Of a DNA stretch of 64,000 nt, positions 51,789 through 60,792 are shown piece after piece (position 1 is the stretch's first letter; each line of letters opens with the position of its first letter). The position numbers and the translations under genes were made by a program. The DNA is from Burkholderiales bacterium. GTDB lineage: Bacteria; Pseudomonadota; Gammaproteobacteria; Burkholderiales; Burkholderiaceae_C. Below the pieces are notes generated by a model. That model searched no databases. It was not told where the DNA came from and saw only the letters and a list, made by a program, of their open reading frames with translations. The stretch lies in the NCBI GenBank assembly GCA_030604135.1, contig JAUVWL010000019.1, positions 1-64,000 on the forward strand, given 5' to 3'.

Positions 51789-52586
51789 ATGACACCCAGT
51801 CTTCCATTCCCCGAGTCCGTCGAGCCGCAGCAGTTTCTGGAGGTTTCGGTCCTCATCCCCGCCAAAGACGAAGCTGGCAACATCGGCTCGCTGGTGACCG
51901 AGATCGTCACCGCCCTGCAGCCGATCTGCCGCTTCGAGATCGTGCTGGTCGACGACGGCAGCAACGACAACACCGGTCACGAGTTTCTTTCGCGCTGCCA
52001 GGCGCTGGGTGCGCCAGCCCAGATGCTGCGCCATAAGCGCAGCTGCGGCCAGAGCACAGCCCTGACCACAGCGGCGCGGCATGCACAGGCCCGTTACCTG
52101 GTGACCATCGACGGCGACGGCCAGAACGACCCGGCCGACATCCCGGCCCTGCTGGCCGAAGCCGGCCGCATGGCCACCGAAGGCCCCGACTTCTGTGTCG
52201 CCGGCTTCCGCAAGAACCGGCGGGACACCGAGTGGAAGAAGATCCAGTCGAAGATCGCCAATGCCGTGCGACGCCGCATTCTGGACGACGGCGTGCCCGA
52301 CACCGGCTGTGGCCTGAAGCTGATTCCGCGGCGCACCTGGCTGCAGCTGCCCTACTTCGACCACATGCACCGCTACATTCCAGCCCTGGTCCGACGCCTG
52401 GGCGGACGCATCAGCGTGGTCCCGGTCAACCACCGCCACCGCCAGGCCGGTGTGTCCAAGTACACCGCATGGAACCGCGTCTGGGTCGGCATCGTGGACA
52501 TGTTTGCCGTGCGCTGGCTGATCAAGCGCAGCAAGCTGCCGCGGCTGTCCGCGCGCGAATGGGTGGGTGAGGTCACGACCCGATGA
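51789..52586 (+). CDS. Family 2 polyprenyl-phosphate glycosyltransferase
   Basis: A 265-residue GT2 enzyme, like dolichol-phosphate mannose synthases and ArnC without the C-terminal helices. Nucleotide-sugar site: VSVLIPAKDEAGNIGSLVTEI, EIVLVDDGSNDNT, VTIDGDGQNDPADIPAL (Asp-rich metal motif) and GCGLKLIPRRTW; the NHRHRQAGVSKYTAWNRVW end is typical. It would attach a sugar to a lipid phosphate on the cytoplasmic face. It overlaps the next gene by ATGA and is the first of seven coupled genes. Substrate unknown; UDP-GalA or UDP-GlcA would fit the epimerase in the operon. Confidence 0.85.
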   Translation: MTPSLPFPESVEPQQFLEVSVLIPAKDEAGNIGSLVTEIVTALQPICRFEIVLVDDGSNDNTGHEFLSRCQALGAPAQMLRHKRSCGQSTALTTAARHAQARYLVTIDGDGQNDPADIPALLAEAGRMATEGPDFCVAGFRKNRRDTEWKKIQSKIANAVRRRILDDGVPDTGCGLKLIPRRTWLQLPYFDHMHRYIPALVRRLGGRISVVPVNHRHRQAGVSKYTAWNRVWVGIVDMFAVRWLIKRSKLPRLSAREWVGEVTTR

Positions 52587-53269
52587 GGTCCGACCTGGGG
52601 ATGCTGGTCAAGCCCTTGTTGCTGACCACGGTGCTGACGCTGGCTTTCGTGTCCTTCCATTACGGCTGGTGGGGCTCCTACAACGAAGAGGACCTGCTGC
52701 GCGACCTGTTCCGGGAGTACGGTGCGCTGGCCTGGCCGCTGTTCGGCCTGGGGGCCATCGTCTTCACCGCGCTGGGAGGTCCCCGCCAGGTGGTGGCCTT
52801 CAGCTGCGGCTACCTGCTGGGCGGCTGGTGGGGCGGCGTGGTCAGCACCCTGCTGACCGGGCTCGGCGCGCTGCTGACCATGAGCGTGATCAAACACATC
52901 GGCATGGACTGGCTGCGCGAGCGCCACGGCGCCCGGATCGACCTGGTGCGCCAGGTGCTGGGCGGCGACACCTGGAAGTGGATCTGCATTGTCCGGCTGA
53001 TGCCGGTGGGCAGCAACCTGGTGACCAACGTGGCGGCCGCGCTGGCGGGCCTGAGCCGGCGCTCGGTGCTGCTGGGCAGCCTGCCGGGCTACCTGCCGCA
53101 GTCGCTGCTGTTCAGCTACGCGGGTCGGGGCGTGGCCCTGCAGGACAGCTCCAAGATCTGGATCAGCCTGGCCTTGCTGATCGGCTCCACCGCCCTGGCC
53201 TGGTACCTCTACCACCATGGCTTCAAGCAGCGCCTTGCCGAGGTGCTGCAAAGGCGCAGCCCAGCATGA
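52583..53269 (+). CDS. VTT/TVP38 family membrane protein
   Basis: A 228-residue inner-membrane protein with a VTT (DedA/TVP38-like) domain: AIVFTALGGPRQVVAFSCGYLLGGWWGGVVSTLLTGLGALLTMSVIKH and WKWICIVRLMPVGSNLVTNVAAALAGLSRRSVLLGSLPGYLPQSLLFSYAG, with the conserved Arg. DedA-superfamily members have been shown to recycle undecaprenyl phosphate, which could return the lipid carrier used by the neighbouring glycosyltransferases. Start and stop both overlap neighbours by ATGA. Confidence 0.85.
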   Translation: MRSDLGMLVKPLLLTTVLTLAFVSFHYGWWGSYNEEDLLRDLFREYGALAWPLFGLGAIVFTALGGPRQVVAFSCGYLLGGWWGGVVSTLLTGLGALLTMSVIKHIGMDWLRERHGARIDLVRQVLGGDTWKWICIVRLMPVGSNLVTNVAAALAGLSRRSVLLGSLPGYLPQSLLFSYAGRGVALQDSSKIWISLALLIGSTALAWYLYHHGFKQRLAEVLQRRSPA

Positions 53270-54999
53270 ACACAGCGGCCTCCCACCGGGCTGGTCCGGC
53301 TGAGCTGGGCACCGTCTGGCTGCTGCTGGCCGTGGCCGTTGTGCTGGCTTCGGGCATCGGCATGCGCTCACCGTGGCCGGCCGACGAACCGCGCTTTGCC
53401 CAGATCGCGCGCGAGATGGTGGAGTCGGGCCAGTGGCTGTTCCCGATGCGCGGCGGCGAACCCTACCCGGACAAGCCGCCGGTGTTCATCTGGCTGGTCG
53501 CCCTGTGCTATCAGCTCACCGGCCAGCTGAAGATCGCCTTCCTGCTGCCCAGCGCCCTGGCCGGCCTGGGCACGCTCTGGCTGGTGAACGACATCGGACG
53601 ACGCCTCTGGGGCGCCGATGTGGCGCGGACCGCACTGCTGGTGCTGGTGTTCACGCCGCAGTTCCTGCTGCAGGCCAAAACGGCGCAGATCGACGCGCTG
53701 GTCTGCTTCTGGATCACCCTGGGCTGCTATGGCCTGCTGCGCCACTTCATGACCGGGCCCGCCTGGGGCTGGTACTTCACGGCCTTCGTCGCGATGGCGC
53801 TGGGCATCATGACCAAGGGGGTCGGCTTCCTGCCGGTGCTGATGCTGATTCCGCTGGCCCTGTGGGGGGCCGCAGCGCGTGAATGCACACACGGCAGGGT
53901 CTGGGGCGCGCGCAGCTGGCTGGGGCTGGTGGCCCTGCTGGGCACGCTGGCGCTCTGGCTGGGCCCCATGCTGTGGCAGGTGGCCGCTTCCGACAGCGAG
54001 GTGCTGCGCGGCTACCGCGACAACATCCTGCTGCAGCAGACCGCTGGCCGTTACGCCAACCCCTGGGGGCACATCAAGCCCTGGCACTACTTCCTGAGCA
54101 CCGCCATTCCGACGGTATGGCTGCCGCTGGCCCTGTTGCTGCTGACGCAGGTGCGCCGCCTGGGTCGGGTGCTGCGCGAAGACCCCCGGGCACGCATCCT
54201 GTTCGGCTGGGTCGTGTTGGTGATCGTGTTTTTCTCGCTGAGCGGGGGCAAGCGCGAGGTCTACATCCTGCCGGCGCTGCCCATGCTGGCCCTGGTGACC
54301 GCGGTGGTGTGGCAACGGGCCCTCAAAGAGGGGGGCACCCGCTGGTCCACGGGCGCCCTGCGGCTGGCCCTGCTGCTGGTGGGCACCGCCATCTTGGCCC
54401 TGGGTGCCGTGGCCTGGTGGCAGCCGGACCGGCTGGGCCCCCGGGTGGACGACTACGCCGACGAGCTGGGCACACTGGCCGGTCCCCTGATGGCGCTCGG
54501 TGCGGCGGTGCTGGCATCGATGGCCCTGACCTGGCGGCGCCAGGTGCTGGAGCAGCTGGCGCTGGCCGCCCTGATGGGCTGGCTGTTCATCGCCTGGTGG
54601 GTCTGGCCTGCGATGGATCCGCACCGCACCCCGCGCGAACTCATGACGCAACTGGAGCAGCGACTGGAACCCGGCCGCGAGGTCGGCTTGCTGCTGTTCA
54701 AGGAACAGTTCCTGCTCTTCTCGCAGCGGCCGCTGGTGCACTTCAGCTACCTGGCCCCGCTGCAGGAACAGGAGCGCAACGCGTGGCTGTGGATGCAGGA
54801 GGACAAGTCGCGGGTGCTGCTGGTGCCCAAGCCGCTGGGTCTGCACTGTTTTGACGGCACGAAGCGGCAGGAACTGGGCAATGCCCACCGGCGCGAGTGG
54901 GCGCTGCTGGATGCATCCACCCTGGCGGCCACCTGCGAGCCACCGGAGCGCCCCGTGCGCTACAGCTGGCGCCCGCAACGCACGGACATACTGCAATGA
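53266..54999 (+). CDS. ArnT-like (GT83) lipid-linked sugar transferase
   Basis: A 577-residue integral membrane protein with about 12 helices. The periplasmic catalytic loop SPWPADEPRFAQIAREMVESGQWLFPMRGGEPYPDKPPVFIWL is diagnostic of the ArnT/PMT (GT83) family, with DEPR as the catalytic acid motif; GGKREVYILPALPMLAL and the C-terminal periplasmic domain follow. Such enzymes move a sugar from undecaprenyl phosphate onto lipid A. No arnA, arnB or arnD genes for aminoarabinose are near, so the sugar is more likely a uronic acid or hexose. Overlaps both neighbours by ATGA. Confidence 0.87.
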   Translation: MNTAASHRAGPAELGTVWLLLAVAVVLASGIGMRSPWPADEPRFAQIAREMVESGQWLFPMRGGEPYPDKPPVFIWLVALCYQLTGQLKIAFLLPSALAGLGTLWLVNDIGRRLWGADVARTALLVLVFTPQFLLQAKTAQIDALVCFWITLGCYGLLRHFMTGPAWGWYFTAFVAMALGIMTKGVGFLPVLMLIPLALWGAAARECTHGRVWGARSWLGLVALLGTLALWLGPMLWQVAASDSEVLRGYRDNILLQQTAGRYANPWGHIKPWHYFLSTAIPTVWLPLALLLLTQVRRLGRVLREDPRARILFGWVVLVIVFFSLSGGKREVYILPALPMLALVTAVVWQRALKEGGTRWSTGALRLALLLVGTAILALGAVAWWQPDRLGPRVDDYADELGTLAGPLMALGAAVLASMALTWRRQVLEQLALAALMGWLFIAWWVWPAMDPHRTPRELMTQLEQRLEPGREVGLLLFKEQFLLFSQRPLVHFSYLAPLQEQERNAWLWMQEDKSRVLLVPKPLGLHCFDGTKRQELGNAHRREWALLDASTLAATCEPPERPVRYSWRPQRTDILQ

Positions 55000-56063
55000 C
55001 TTCCACCCGACACCCCCTGCGGCGCGTGCTGGTGACCGGTGCGGCCGGCTTCATCGGTTATCACCTGAGCGACCGGCTGCTGGCCGATGGCCTGGAGGTG
55101 GTGGGACTGGACTGCCTGACCCCCTACTACGACCCCCAGCTCAAGCGCGACCGGCTGGCCCGGCTCTTGGCCCGCCCCGGTTTCCGCTTTGTCCGGCTGG
55201 ACCTGGCCGACCGGGCTGCCACAGCCGCGCTGTTTGCCGCCGAACGCTTCGACGCTGTGCTGCACCTGGCGGCCCAGGCGGGGGTGCGCTATTCGGTGGA
55301 GAACCCGCTGGCCTACCTCGACAGCAACCTGGCCGGTACCCTCAACGTGCTAGAAGGCTGCCGGCACACCGGCGTGCAACACCTGGTCTATGCATCGTCG
55401 AGCTCGGTCTATGGCGAGGGCAACCCCATGCCCTTGCGCGAAGACGCGGTCACCGACCGTCCGGTCTCGCTCTACGCCGCCAGCAAGAAGGCCAACGAGG
55501 TGATGGTCCACAGCTACAGCCACCTGTACGGACTGCCGGCCACTGGCCTGCGCCTGTTCACGGTGTATGGCCCCTGGGGGCGCCCCGACATGGCCATCTT
55601 CAGGTTTGCCCGGGCCATTGAAGACGGGCAGACGATCGAGGTCTACAACGGCGGCCAGATGCGGCGCGACTTCACCTTTGTGGACGATGTGGTCGAGGCC
55701 TTTGTGCGGGTGCTGCACAGGCCGCCGCTGAGCAGCCCGGGAAATCCCCCACACCGGGTGCTCAACGTGGGCAACAGCCACCCGGTCGTGCTGACCGATT
55801 TCATTGCCCACCTGGAGCGCGCCATCGGCAAGCCCGCCCTGCGCAAGCTGCTGCCCATGCAGATGGGTGACGTGCCGGACACCTGGGCCGACGTCAGCCG
55901 CCTGCGGGCCCTGACCGGCTGGAGCCCGGGCACCGACGTGGGGGTGGGCGTGCAGCGTTTTGTGAACTGGTATCGTGCGTACCTGAAAGCGCGGTCTGAA
56001 GGCCAGCCCGGCGACGTCGGCGATGCGGCCGCCCGCCAGGGCAGCCTGGCCGACGCGGTCTGA
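54996..56063 (+). CDS. UDP-glucuronate 4-epimerase
   Basis: A 355-residue extended short-chain dehydrogenase of the UDP-GlcA 4-epimerase (GalA-forming) group. NAD motif VLVTGAAGFIGYHLSDRLL; LDCLTPYYDPQLKRDRLARL is typical of this subgroup; catalytic SSSSVYG and YAASKKANE (Tyr-x3-Lys); LRLFTVYGPWGRPDMAIFRFARAIEDGQ and RDFTFVDDVVEA follow. It would provide UDP-galacturonate for the glycosyltransferases encoded before it. Its ATG overlaps the ArnT-like gene. Confidence 0.9.
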   Translation: MTSTRHPLRRVLVTGAAGFIGYHLSDRLLADGLEVVGLDCLTPYYDPQLKRDRLARLLARPGFRFVRLDLADRAATAALFAAERFDAVLHLAAQAGVRYSVENPLAYLDSNLAGTLNVLEGCRHTGVQHLVYASSSSVYGEGNPMPLREDAVTDRPVSLYAASKKANEVMVHSYSHLYGLPATGLRLFTVYGPWGRPDMAIFRFARAIEDGQTIEVYNGGQMRRDFTFVDDVVEAFVRVLHRPPLSSPGNPPHRVLNVGNSHPVVLTDFIAHLERAIGKPALRKLLPMQMGDVPDTWADVSRLRALTGWSPGTDVGVGVQRFVNWYRAYLKARSEGQPGDVGDAAARQGSLADAV

Positions 56064-56078
56064 TCAGGAGCGGGGACT

Positions 56079-56777
56079 ATGAGGGTGCTGGTGGTGGAAG
56101 ACGACCCGGGTATCGCCAGCGGTCTTGCGACCGCGCTGCGCGCCGACGGCCATGCTGCCGACGTGTGCAGCAACCTGGCGGGCGCCTGGGCGGCGTTGCG
56201 GGTGGAAGCCTTCGACGCCCTGCTGCTGGACCTGGGCCTTCCCGATGGCGATGGCCTGGACCTGCTGGCGCGGCTGCGACGCCAGCCCACCCCCGACAGC
56301 GAAGGTCACCCGGGCACCCCGCCCGATGTGCCGGTGCTCATCATGACGGCGCGCGACGGCGTCAGTGATCGCATTGCCGGCCTGGACAGCGGCGCCGACG
56401 ACTACATCGTCAAACCCTTCGACGCCAACGAAATGCTCGCCCGCCTTCGCGCCATGTTCCGCCGTGCAGGCGGTCGGGCCCGACCCCAGATCGAGTACGG
56501 CACTCTGGTGATCGACCCGGCCGCCCACACCGTCAGCCGCAACGGCGTACCGGTGTCGGTCGGTGGACGCGAATTCGCGCTGCTGCTGGCCCTCATGCAA
56601 GATCGCCCCCGGGTGTTATCCAAGGCCCGGCTCGAAGCGGCCCTGTACGGCTTTGGCGAAGGACTGGAAAGCAACGCCATCGAGGTGCACATCCACCACC
56701 TGCGCCGCAAGCTGGGAGATGGCCTGATCCGCACAGTGCGCGGGGTCGGCTATTTCATCCCGGAGAAACCCTGTTGA
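56079..56777 (+). CDS. OmpR-family response regulator (PmrA/QseB-like)
   Basis: A 232-residue response regulator. Receiver: acidic pair at VVEDDPG, phosphoacceptor Asp51 (LLLDLGLPDGDGLDLL), Thr in MTARD and Lys in DYIVKPFDANEML. Winged-helix DNA-binding domain from about residue 140, with GREFALLLALMQDRPRVLSKARLEAALYG and ESNAIEVHIHHLRRKLG. The CTTAA-type boxes upstream of the operon suit this family. The kinase gene follows with a TTGA overlap. Confidence 0.92.
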   Translation: MRVLVVEDDPGIASGLATALRADGHAADVCSNLAGAWAALRVEAFDALLLDLGLPDGDGLDLLARLRRQPTPDSEGHPGTPPDVPVLIMTARDGVSDRIAGLDSGADDYIVKPFDANEMLARLRAMFRRAGGRARPQIEYGTLVIDPAAHTVSRNGVPVSVGGREFALLLALMQDRPRVLSKARLEAALYGFGEGLESNAIEVHIHHLRRKLGDGLIRTVRGVGYFIPEKPC

Positions 56778-58090
56778 CCGCGCGCAGCACGCTCGCCCGC
56801 TACCTGCTGGCCTGGTCGGCTGCCGCACTGGTGCTGGTGTGGCTGCTGCTGGCCCTGGCCGCATGGAGCAGCGGGCGACACGAAGCCAAGGAAATCACCG
56901 ATGGCAAGCTGATATCGGTGGCCCGCCTGTTGCTGGCGCCACAAGACCAGACCTCACTCGACACGCCTGAAAACCTGGTATCCCACCGCCGCGACTACGC
57001 CCTGGAGCTGGCCGTACTGCGCTGGAGCCACGGGCAGCTGGTGGAAGACACCCATGGATTTGCGGCCGCACTGGACCTGCAGGCCCCACCGCCGCCGGGT
57101 TTGTCCAGTGTGCGTCTGGGCCCCGGTGACCGATCGGGGGAATGGCGCATGTACGTGGCGGCCGCGCCAGACGATCGGCGGGTGGCCGTGCTGGTGGACA
57201 TGGAAGACCGCCACCGGCTCAACCAGGAGCTGGGGCGGCAGGTCCTGCTGCCGGTGCTGGTGGTGCTGCCACTGTTCATGCTCGCGCTCTGGTGGGCGAT
57301 CCGGCGTGGACTGCGCCCGCTGGGTCAGCTGTCCGAGCAGGTGCAGTCACTGAACACCGTCGTCGGCCAGCGCCTCGACACGGCACACCGCCACCAGGAA
57401 TTCGCCTCCACGGTGAGCGCCATCAACGGGCTGGTCGATGCCTTGCAGGCACAGGTGCAACGCGAGCGCGCCTTTGCCTCCGATGTCGCCCACGAACTGC
57501 GCACGCCCCTGGCCTCGATCGCACTGGGCGCGCGGGCCGCGCGCAAGGCACCGAGCGCCGATTTGCTGCAGCGCCTGGAAGACGACGCCCTGCGGGCCGG
57601 TCGCATCTTGCAGCAGTTGCTGGACCTGGCCCGCGCGCAACGCGACCAGGCCGGCTCGACCGGCACGACCGATGTGCGCGAAGTGGCGTCGTCCGTCATC
57701 GAAGAACACGTTCCCAAAGCCTACGAGCAAGACCAGGAACTGGCCTTGCAGGCGCCCGAACATGCGGTCCACCTGGCCGCGCCCCGGACCCTGCTGGAAC
57801 TGGCCCTGCGTAACCTGATCGACAACGCCATCCGCCACACGCCCGTTGGCACCCAGATTCGGGTCGACATCGACGACACCGCAGGTTGCACCACCGTTTC
57901 CGTCAGCGACGATGGTCGCCGCGACCATGGAAAGGCCGTGCCCGCGAGCGACGGACTGGGACTGGGCCTGCGCCTGGTCGACCGGCTGGCGCAACACATG
58001 GGCGCCCGACTCGAACAAGGTGGTGCGCAGGCTCCAATGACCACACGCTATGCCCTGATCTGGCCAGCCACCCACAACACCACGCCGTGA
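56774..58090 (+). CDS. Sensor histidine kinase (PmrB/QseC-like)
   Basis: A 438-residue membrane kinase. Helix 1 ([25 protein letters not shown]), a periplasmic domain of about 130 residues, helix 2 ([20 protein letters not shown]), HAMP, and HisKA with His240 ([16 protein letters not shown]). N box [11 protein letters not shown] is intact, but the G1 box reads [10 protein letters not shown] where DxGxG is expected; the G2 box GLGLGL is present. Start is TTG 56774, overlapping the regulator stop as TTGA. The end overlaps dgkA by GTGA. Signal unknown; cationic peptides, iron or acid are classic for this group. Confidence 0.9.
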   Translation: MTARSTLARYLLAWSAAALVLVWLLLALAAWSSGRHEAKEITDGKLISVARLLLAPQDQTSLDTPENLVSHRRDYALELAVLRWSHGQLVEDTHGFAAALDLQAPPPPGLSSVRLGPGDRSGEWRMYVAAAPDDRRVAVLVDMEDRHRLNQELGRQVLLPVLVVLPLFMLALWWAIRRGLRPLGQLSEQVQSLNTVVGQRLDTAHRHQEFASTVSAINGLVDALQAQVQRERAFASDVAHELRTPLASIALGARAARKAPSADLLQRLEDDALRAGRILQQLLDLARAQRDQAGSTGTTDVREVASSVIEEHVPKAYEQDQELALQAPEHAVHLAAPRTLLELALRNLIDNAIRHTPVGTQIRVDIDDTAGCTTVSVSDDGRRDHGKAVPASDGLGLGLRLVDRLAQHMGARLEQGGAQAPMTTRYALIWPATHNTTP

Positions 58091-58473
58091 ACCCGTCCAC
58101 CCACAATCTGATCAAACGACGCGGTCTGTCGCGACTGTGGCACGCCACCGGCCACTCCTGGCGCGGCCTGAAGGCTGGCTGGCACGAGCCTGCTTTTCGT
58201 CAGGAGCTGCTGCTGGCTGCCGTCCTGGTCCCGCTGGCCGTCGGCTTGTCCGAGGCGTGGCTCGAAGCGGTGGTGCTGGTGGGTGCCGTGGTGCTGGTGC
58301 TGGTCACCGAACTGCTGAACACCGCCATCGAACGGGCTGTGGACCGCATCGGACCCGAATGGCACGAACTGTCTGGCGTAGCCAAGGACCTCGGCAGCGC
58401 GGCGGTGCTGGTGAGCCTGGTGTTCTGCGCCGGTGTCTGGGTCAGTGCCGGGTGGCGCTGGTTCGTGGCCTGA
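58087..58473 (+). CDS. dgkA: Diacylglycerol kinase
   Basis: A 128-residue three-helix integral membrane kinase of the DgkA type, which rephosphorylates diacylglycerol to phosphatidate. Landmarks: [74 protein letters not shown] with the catalytic Glu. GTG 58087 overlaps the kinase gene stop. DgkA commonly follows PmrAB-type systems because phosphoethanolamine addition to lipid A leaves diacylglycerol. Confidence 0.93.
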   Translation: MNPSTHNLIKRRGLSRLWHATGHSWRGLKAGWHEPAFRQELLLAAVLVPLAVGLSEAWLEAVVLVGAVVLVLVTELLNTAIERAVDRIGPEWHELSGVAKDLGSAAVLVSLVFCAGVWVSAGWRWFVA

Positions 58474-58580
58474 CCACAGCCGCTGCGGCATTTGGCACGC
58501 GTTCTTCACGGTCCCAGTGTGGGCGACAAGAGGACTCCTACAATAGAAAGCCGTCGTTCTCCCGACCCCCATCTCCCACC

Positions 58581-59774
58581 ATGCAATTCATCCGCTTTTC
58601 CGACCTCTGCGCCCAGGGCCAAGCCACGGGCAAACGCGTCTTCATCCGCGCCGACCTGAACGTGCCGCAGGACGACGCTGGCAACATCACCGAAGACACC
58701 CGCATCCGTGCCTCCATTCCCGCCATCCAGATGGCGGTCGATGCTGGCGCGGCGGTCATGGTCACCAGCCACCTGGGCCGCCCGACCGAGGGCGAGTTCA
58801 AGCCCGAAGACTCGCTGGCCCCCATCGCCGCCCGCCTGGGGCAGCTGATGGACCGCTCGGTGCGCCTGATCGCCAACTGGGTCGATGGCGAGTTTTCGGT
58901 GGCACCTGGTGAGGTCGTGCTGCTGGAGAACTGCCGCCTGAACGTGGGCGAGAAGAAGAACAAACCCGAGCTGGCCGCCAAACTGGGCAAGCTGTGCGAC
59001 ATCTTCGTGCACGACGCCTTCGGCACCGCCCACCGCGCCGAAGGCACCACCTACGGCATCGCCGAGACCGCCCCCATCGCCTGCGCCGGCCCGCTGCTGG
59101 CCGCCGAGATGGACGCCATCGGCAAGGCCCTGGCCAACCCGAAACGCCCGCTCGTGGCCATCGTCGCGGGCAGCAAGGTCTCGACCAAGCTGACCATCCT
59201 GCAGAGCCTGGCCAAGAACGTCGACGGCCTGATCGTTGGTGGTGGCATCGCCAACACCTTCATGCTGGCCGCCGGCCTGAAAATCGGCAAGAGCCTGGCC
59301 GAGCCCGACCTGGTGGGTGAAGCCAAAGCGGTGATCGAAGCCATGGCCGCGCGCGGCGCCGAGGTGCCGATTCCCGAAGACGTGGTCTGTGCCAAGGCCT
59401 TCGCCGACGACGCCGAGGCCACCGTCAAGGCCGCCAACGAGGTGGCCGACGACGACCTGATCCTGGACATCGGCCCCAAGACCGCGGCGAAGCTGGCCGC
59501 CAAGCTCAAGCAGGCCGGCACCATCGTCTGGAACGGCCCGGTCGGTGTGTTCGAGTTCGCGGCCTTCGAGAACGGCACGAAAGTGATCGCTCAGGCCATT
59601 GCCGAAAGCAGCGCCTTCAGCATCGCCGGCGGTGGCGACACGCTGGCGGCCATTGCCAAGTACGGCATCGAGAAGGACGTGGGCTACATCTCCACCGGCG
59701 GTGGCGCTTTCCTGGAAGTGCTGGAAGGCAAGACGCTGCCGGCGTTTGAGGTGCTGGCGCGCCGCGCTGGCTGA
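58581..59774 (+). CDS. pgk: Phosphoglycerate kinase
   Basis: A 397-residue glycolytic kinase making ATP from 1,3-bisphosphoglycerate. Landmarks: [108 protein letters not shown] and [17 protein letters not shown] 58581. A TACAAT at 58539-58544 could be the -10 element of its promoter; the -35 is weak. Confidence 0.97.
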   Translation: MQFIRFSDLCAQGQATGKRVFIRADLNVPQDDAGNITEDTRIRASIPAIQMAVDAGAAVMVTSHLGRPTEGEFKPEDSLAPIAARLGQLMDRSVRLIANWVDGEFSVAPGEVVLLENCRLNVGEKKNKPELAAKLGKLCDIFVHDAFGTAHRAEGTTYGIAETAPIACAGPLLAAEMDAIGKALANPKRPLVAIVAGSKVSTKLTILQSLAKNVDGLIVGGGIANTFMLAAGLKIGKSLAEPDLVGEAKAVIEAMAARGAEVPIPEDVVCAKAFADDAEATVKAANEVADDDLILDIGPKTAAKLAAKLKQAGTIVWNGPVGVFEFAAFENGTKVIAQAIAESSAFSIAGGGDTLAAIAKYGIEKDVGYISTGGGAFLEVLEGKTLPAFEVLARRAG

Positions 59775-59794
59775 ACGGGGTCAGGCGTCTTCTG

Positions 59795-59929
59795 TCGTGG
59801 ATTCCCGCCTGCGCGGGAATGACGAAGAAAGCGCGCGGTAATCGCAAGGCGGACGCGCGAAGTGACGGGGTAGTTGTGTGAAATGACGAGAGGATTCCGT
59901 CATTCCCGCGCACGCGGGAATCCACGACC
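59795..59929. repeat. Inverted pair of REP-like palindromes after pgk
   Basis: Two copies of the palindrome also found at 44936-44963, facing each other. The first is GTGGATTCCCGC..GCGGGAATGAC (59798-59823), the second GTCATTCCCGCG..CGCGGGAATCCAC (59899-59924), so the second is the reverse complement of the first. About 75 bp of unrelated sequence lies between. This doublet layout is typical of REP/BIME elements mobilised by RAYT transposases. It fills the gap between convergent pgk and the YbaN-like gene. Confidence 0.75.
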
Positions 59930-59935
59930 GCCACG

Positions 59936-60337
59936 TCACCCCCGCCGCGTCGGAATCCGCAGCACCACCCAGGCACCGATCAGCCCCAGCCCCAGCAAAA
60001 CCAGCTGCAGCACCACCCGGCCACGGAAGCTCCAGATCGAGATACTGACCATCAGCAACATCGACACCACCGCCACCGTCTTGGTGCGGCGGGTGAGACT
60101 GCGGTGGGCCTCCCAGTCGCGCAGCATCGGTCCGGTCAGACGATGGTTGAGCAACCACGCATGCAGCCTGGGCGAGGCCTTGGCGTAGCAGGCCGCCGCC
60201 AGCAACACAAAAGGCGTGGTCGGCAGGCCCGGTAGCACCACGCCAATCAGGCCCAGCAACAGCGACACACTGCCCGCCAGCCACAGCAGCCAGCGCACCG
60301 GCGCGCTCAGGGGCTTCGCCTCGGGCTTCGCGCTCAC
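59936..60337 (-). CDS. DUF454 / YbaN family membrane protein
   Basis: A 133-residue inner-membrane protein with three helices: WLLWLAGSVSLLLGLIGVVLPGLPTTPFVLLAAACYAKASPRLHAWLLNH is the DUF454 signature. Role unknown, often linked to haem or iron metabolism by context. GTG 60337 overlaps the stop of the preceding SirB2-like gene (GTGA). Confidence 0.85.
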   Translation of the reverse strand: MSAKPEAKPLSAPVRWLLWLAGSVSLLLGLIGVVLPGLPTTPFVLLAAACYAKASPRLHAWLLNHRLTGPMLRDWEAHRSLTRRTKTVAVVSMLLMVSISIWSFRGRVVLQLVLLGLGLIGAWVVLRIPTRRG

Positions 60338-60744
60338 GGCGCCCACCAGCCCAGCGGATGCCGCTGCAGGGCGATGGACGCCATGAAGGCCACACAGGCC
60401 AGCGCCGCCACCAGACACAGCGCCTTGACGCGCTGGCTGCGCGCGCGCTTGAGCGCCAGCGAGCCCAGCACGATGTAGACCAGCAGCAGCACCAGCTTGA
60501 CACCCAACCAGGCGTTGTGCAGCGGGTGGTGCTGCATCAGCCACCACAGCGCCCCGCCGGCCAGCAGCAGCCACACATCGATAAACACGCTAAGGCGTCG
60601 CGCAAGCGGCCGCATCGGCCAGCGCATGCCCAGCAGCACCCCGCTGCCGCGCAGCGCAAACAGGCCCACGCTGGCACTCACGGTGGCCAGATGCAGCCAC
60701 AGTGCCAGCGGGTAGGCCCAGGAAATGATGTCGGTGCGGCTCAT
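60334..60744 (-). CDS. SirB2-like membrane protein
   Basis: A 136-residue protein with four helices: LALWLHLATVSASVGLFALRGSGVLLGMRWPM, FIDVWLLLAGGALWWLMQ, WLGVKLVLLLVYIVLGSLALKRARS and ALCLVAALACVAFMASIAL. It matches the SirB2 family; function unknown. It is co-translated with the YbaN-like gene. Confidence 0.8.
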   Translation of the reverse strand: MSRTDIISWAYPLALWLHLATVSASVGLFALRGSGVLLGMRWPMRPLARRLSVFIDVWLLLAGGALWWLMQHHPLHNAWLGVKLVLLLVYIVLGSLALKRARSQRVKALCLVAALACVAFMASIALQRHPLGWWAP

Positions 60745-60792
60745 CGGTGCGGTCGTTCTTTCGCCCTGATCATAGGCCGCCGGGCGGTGCCC

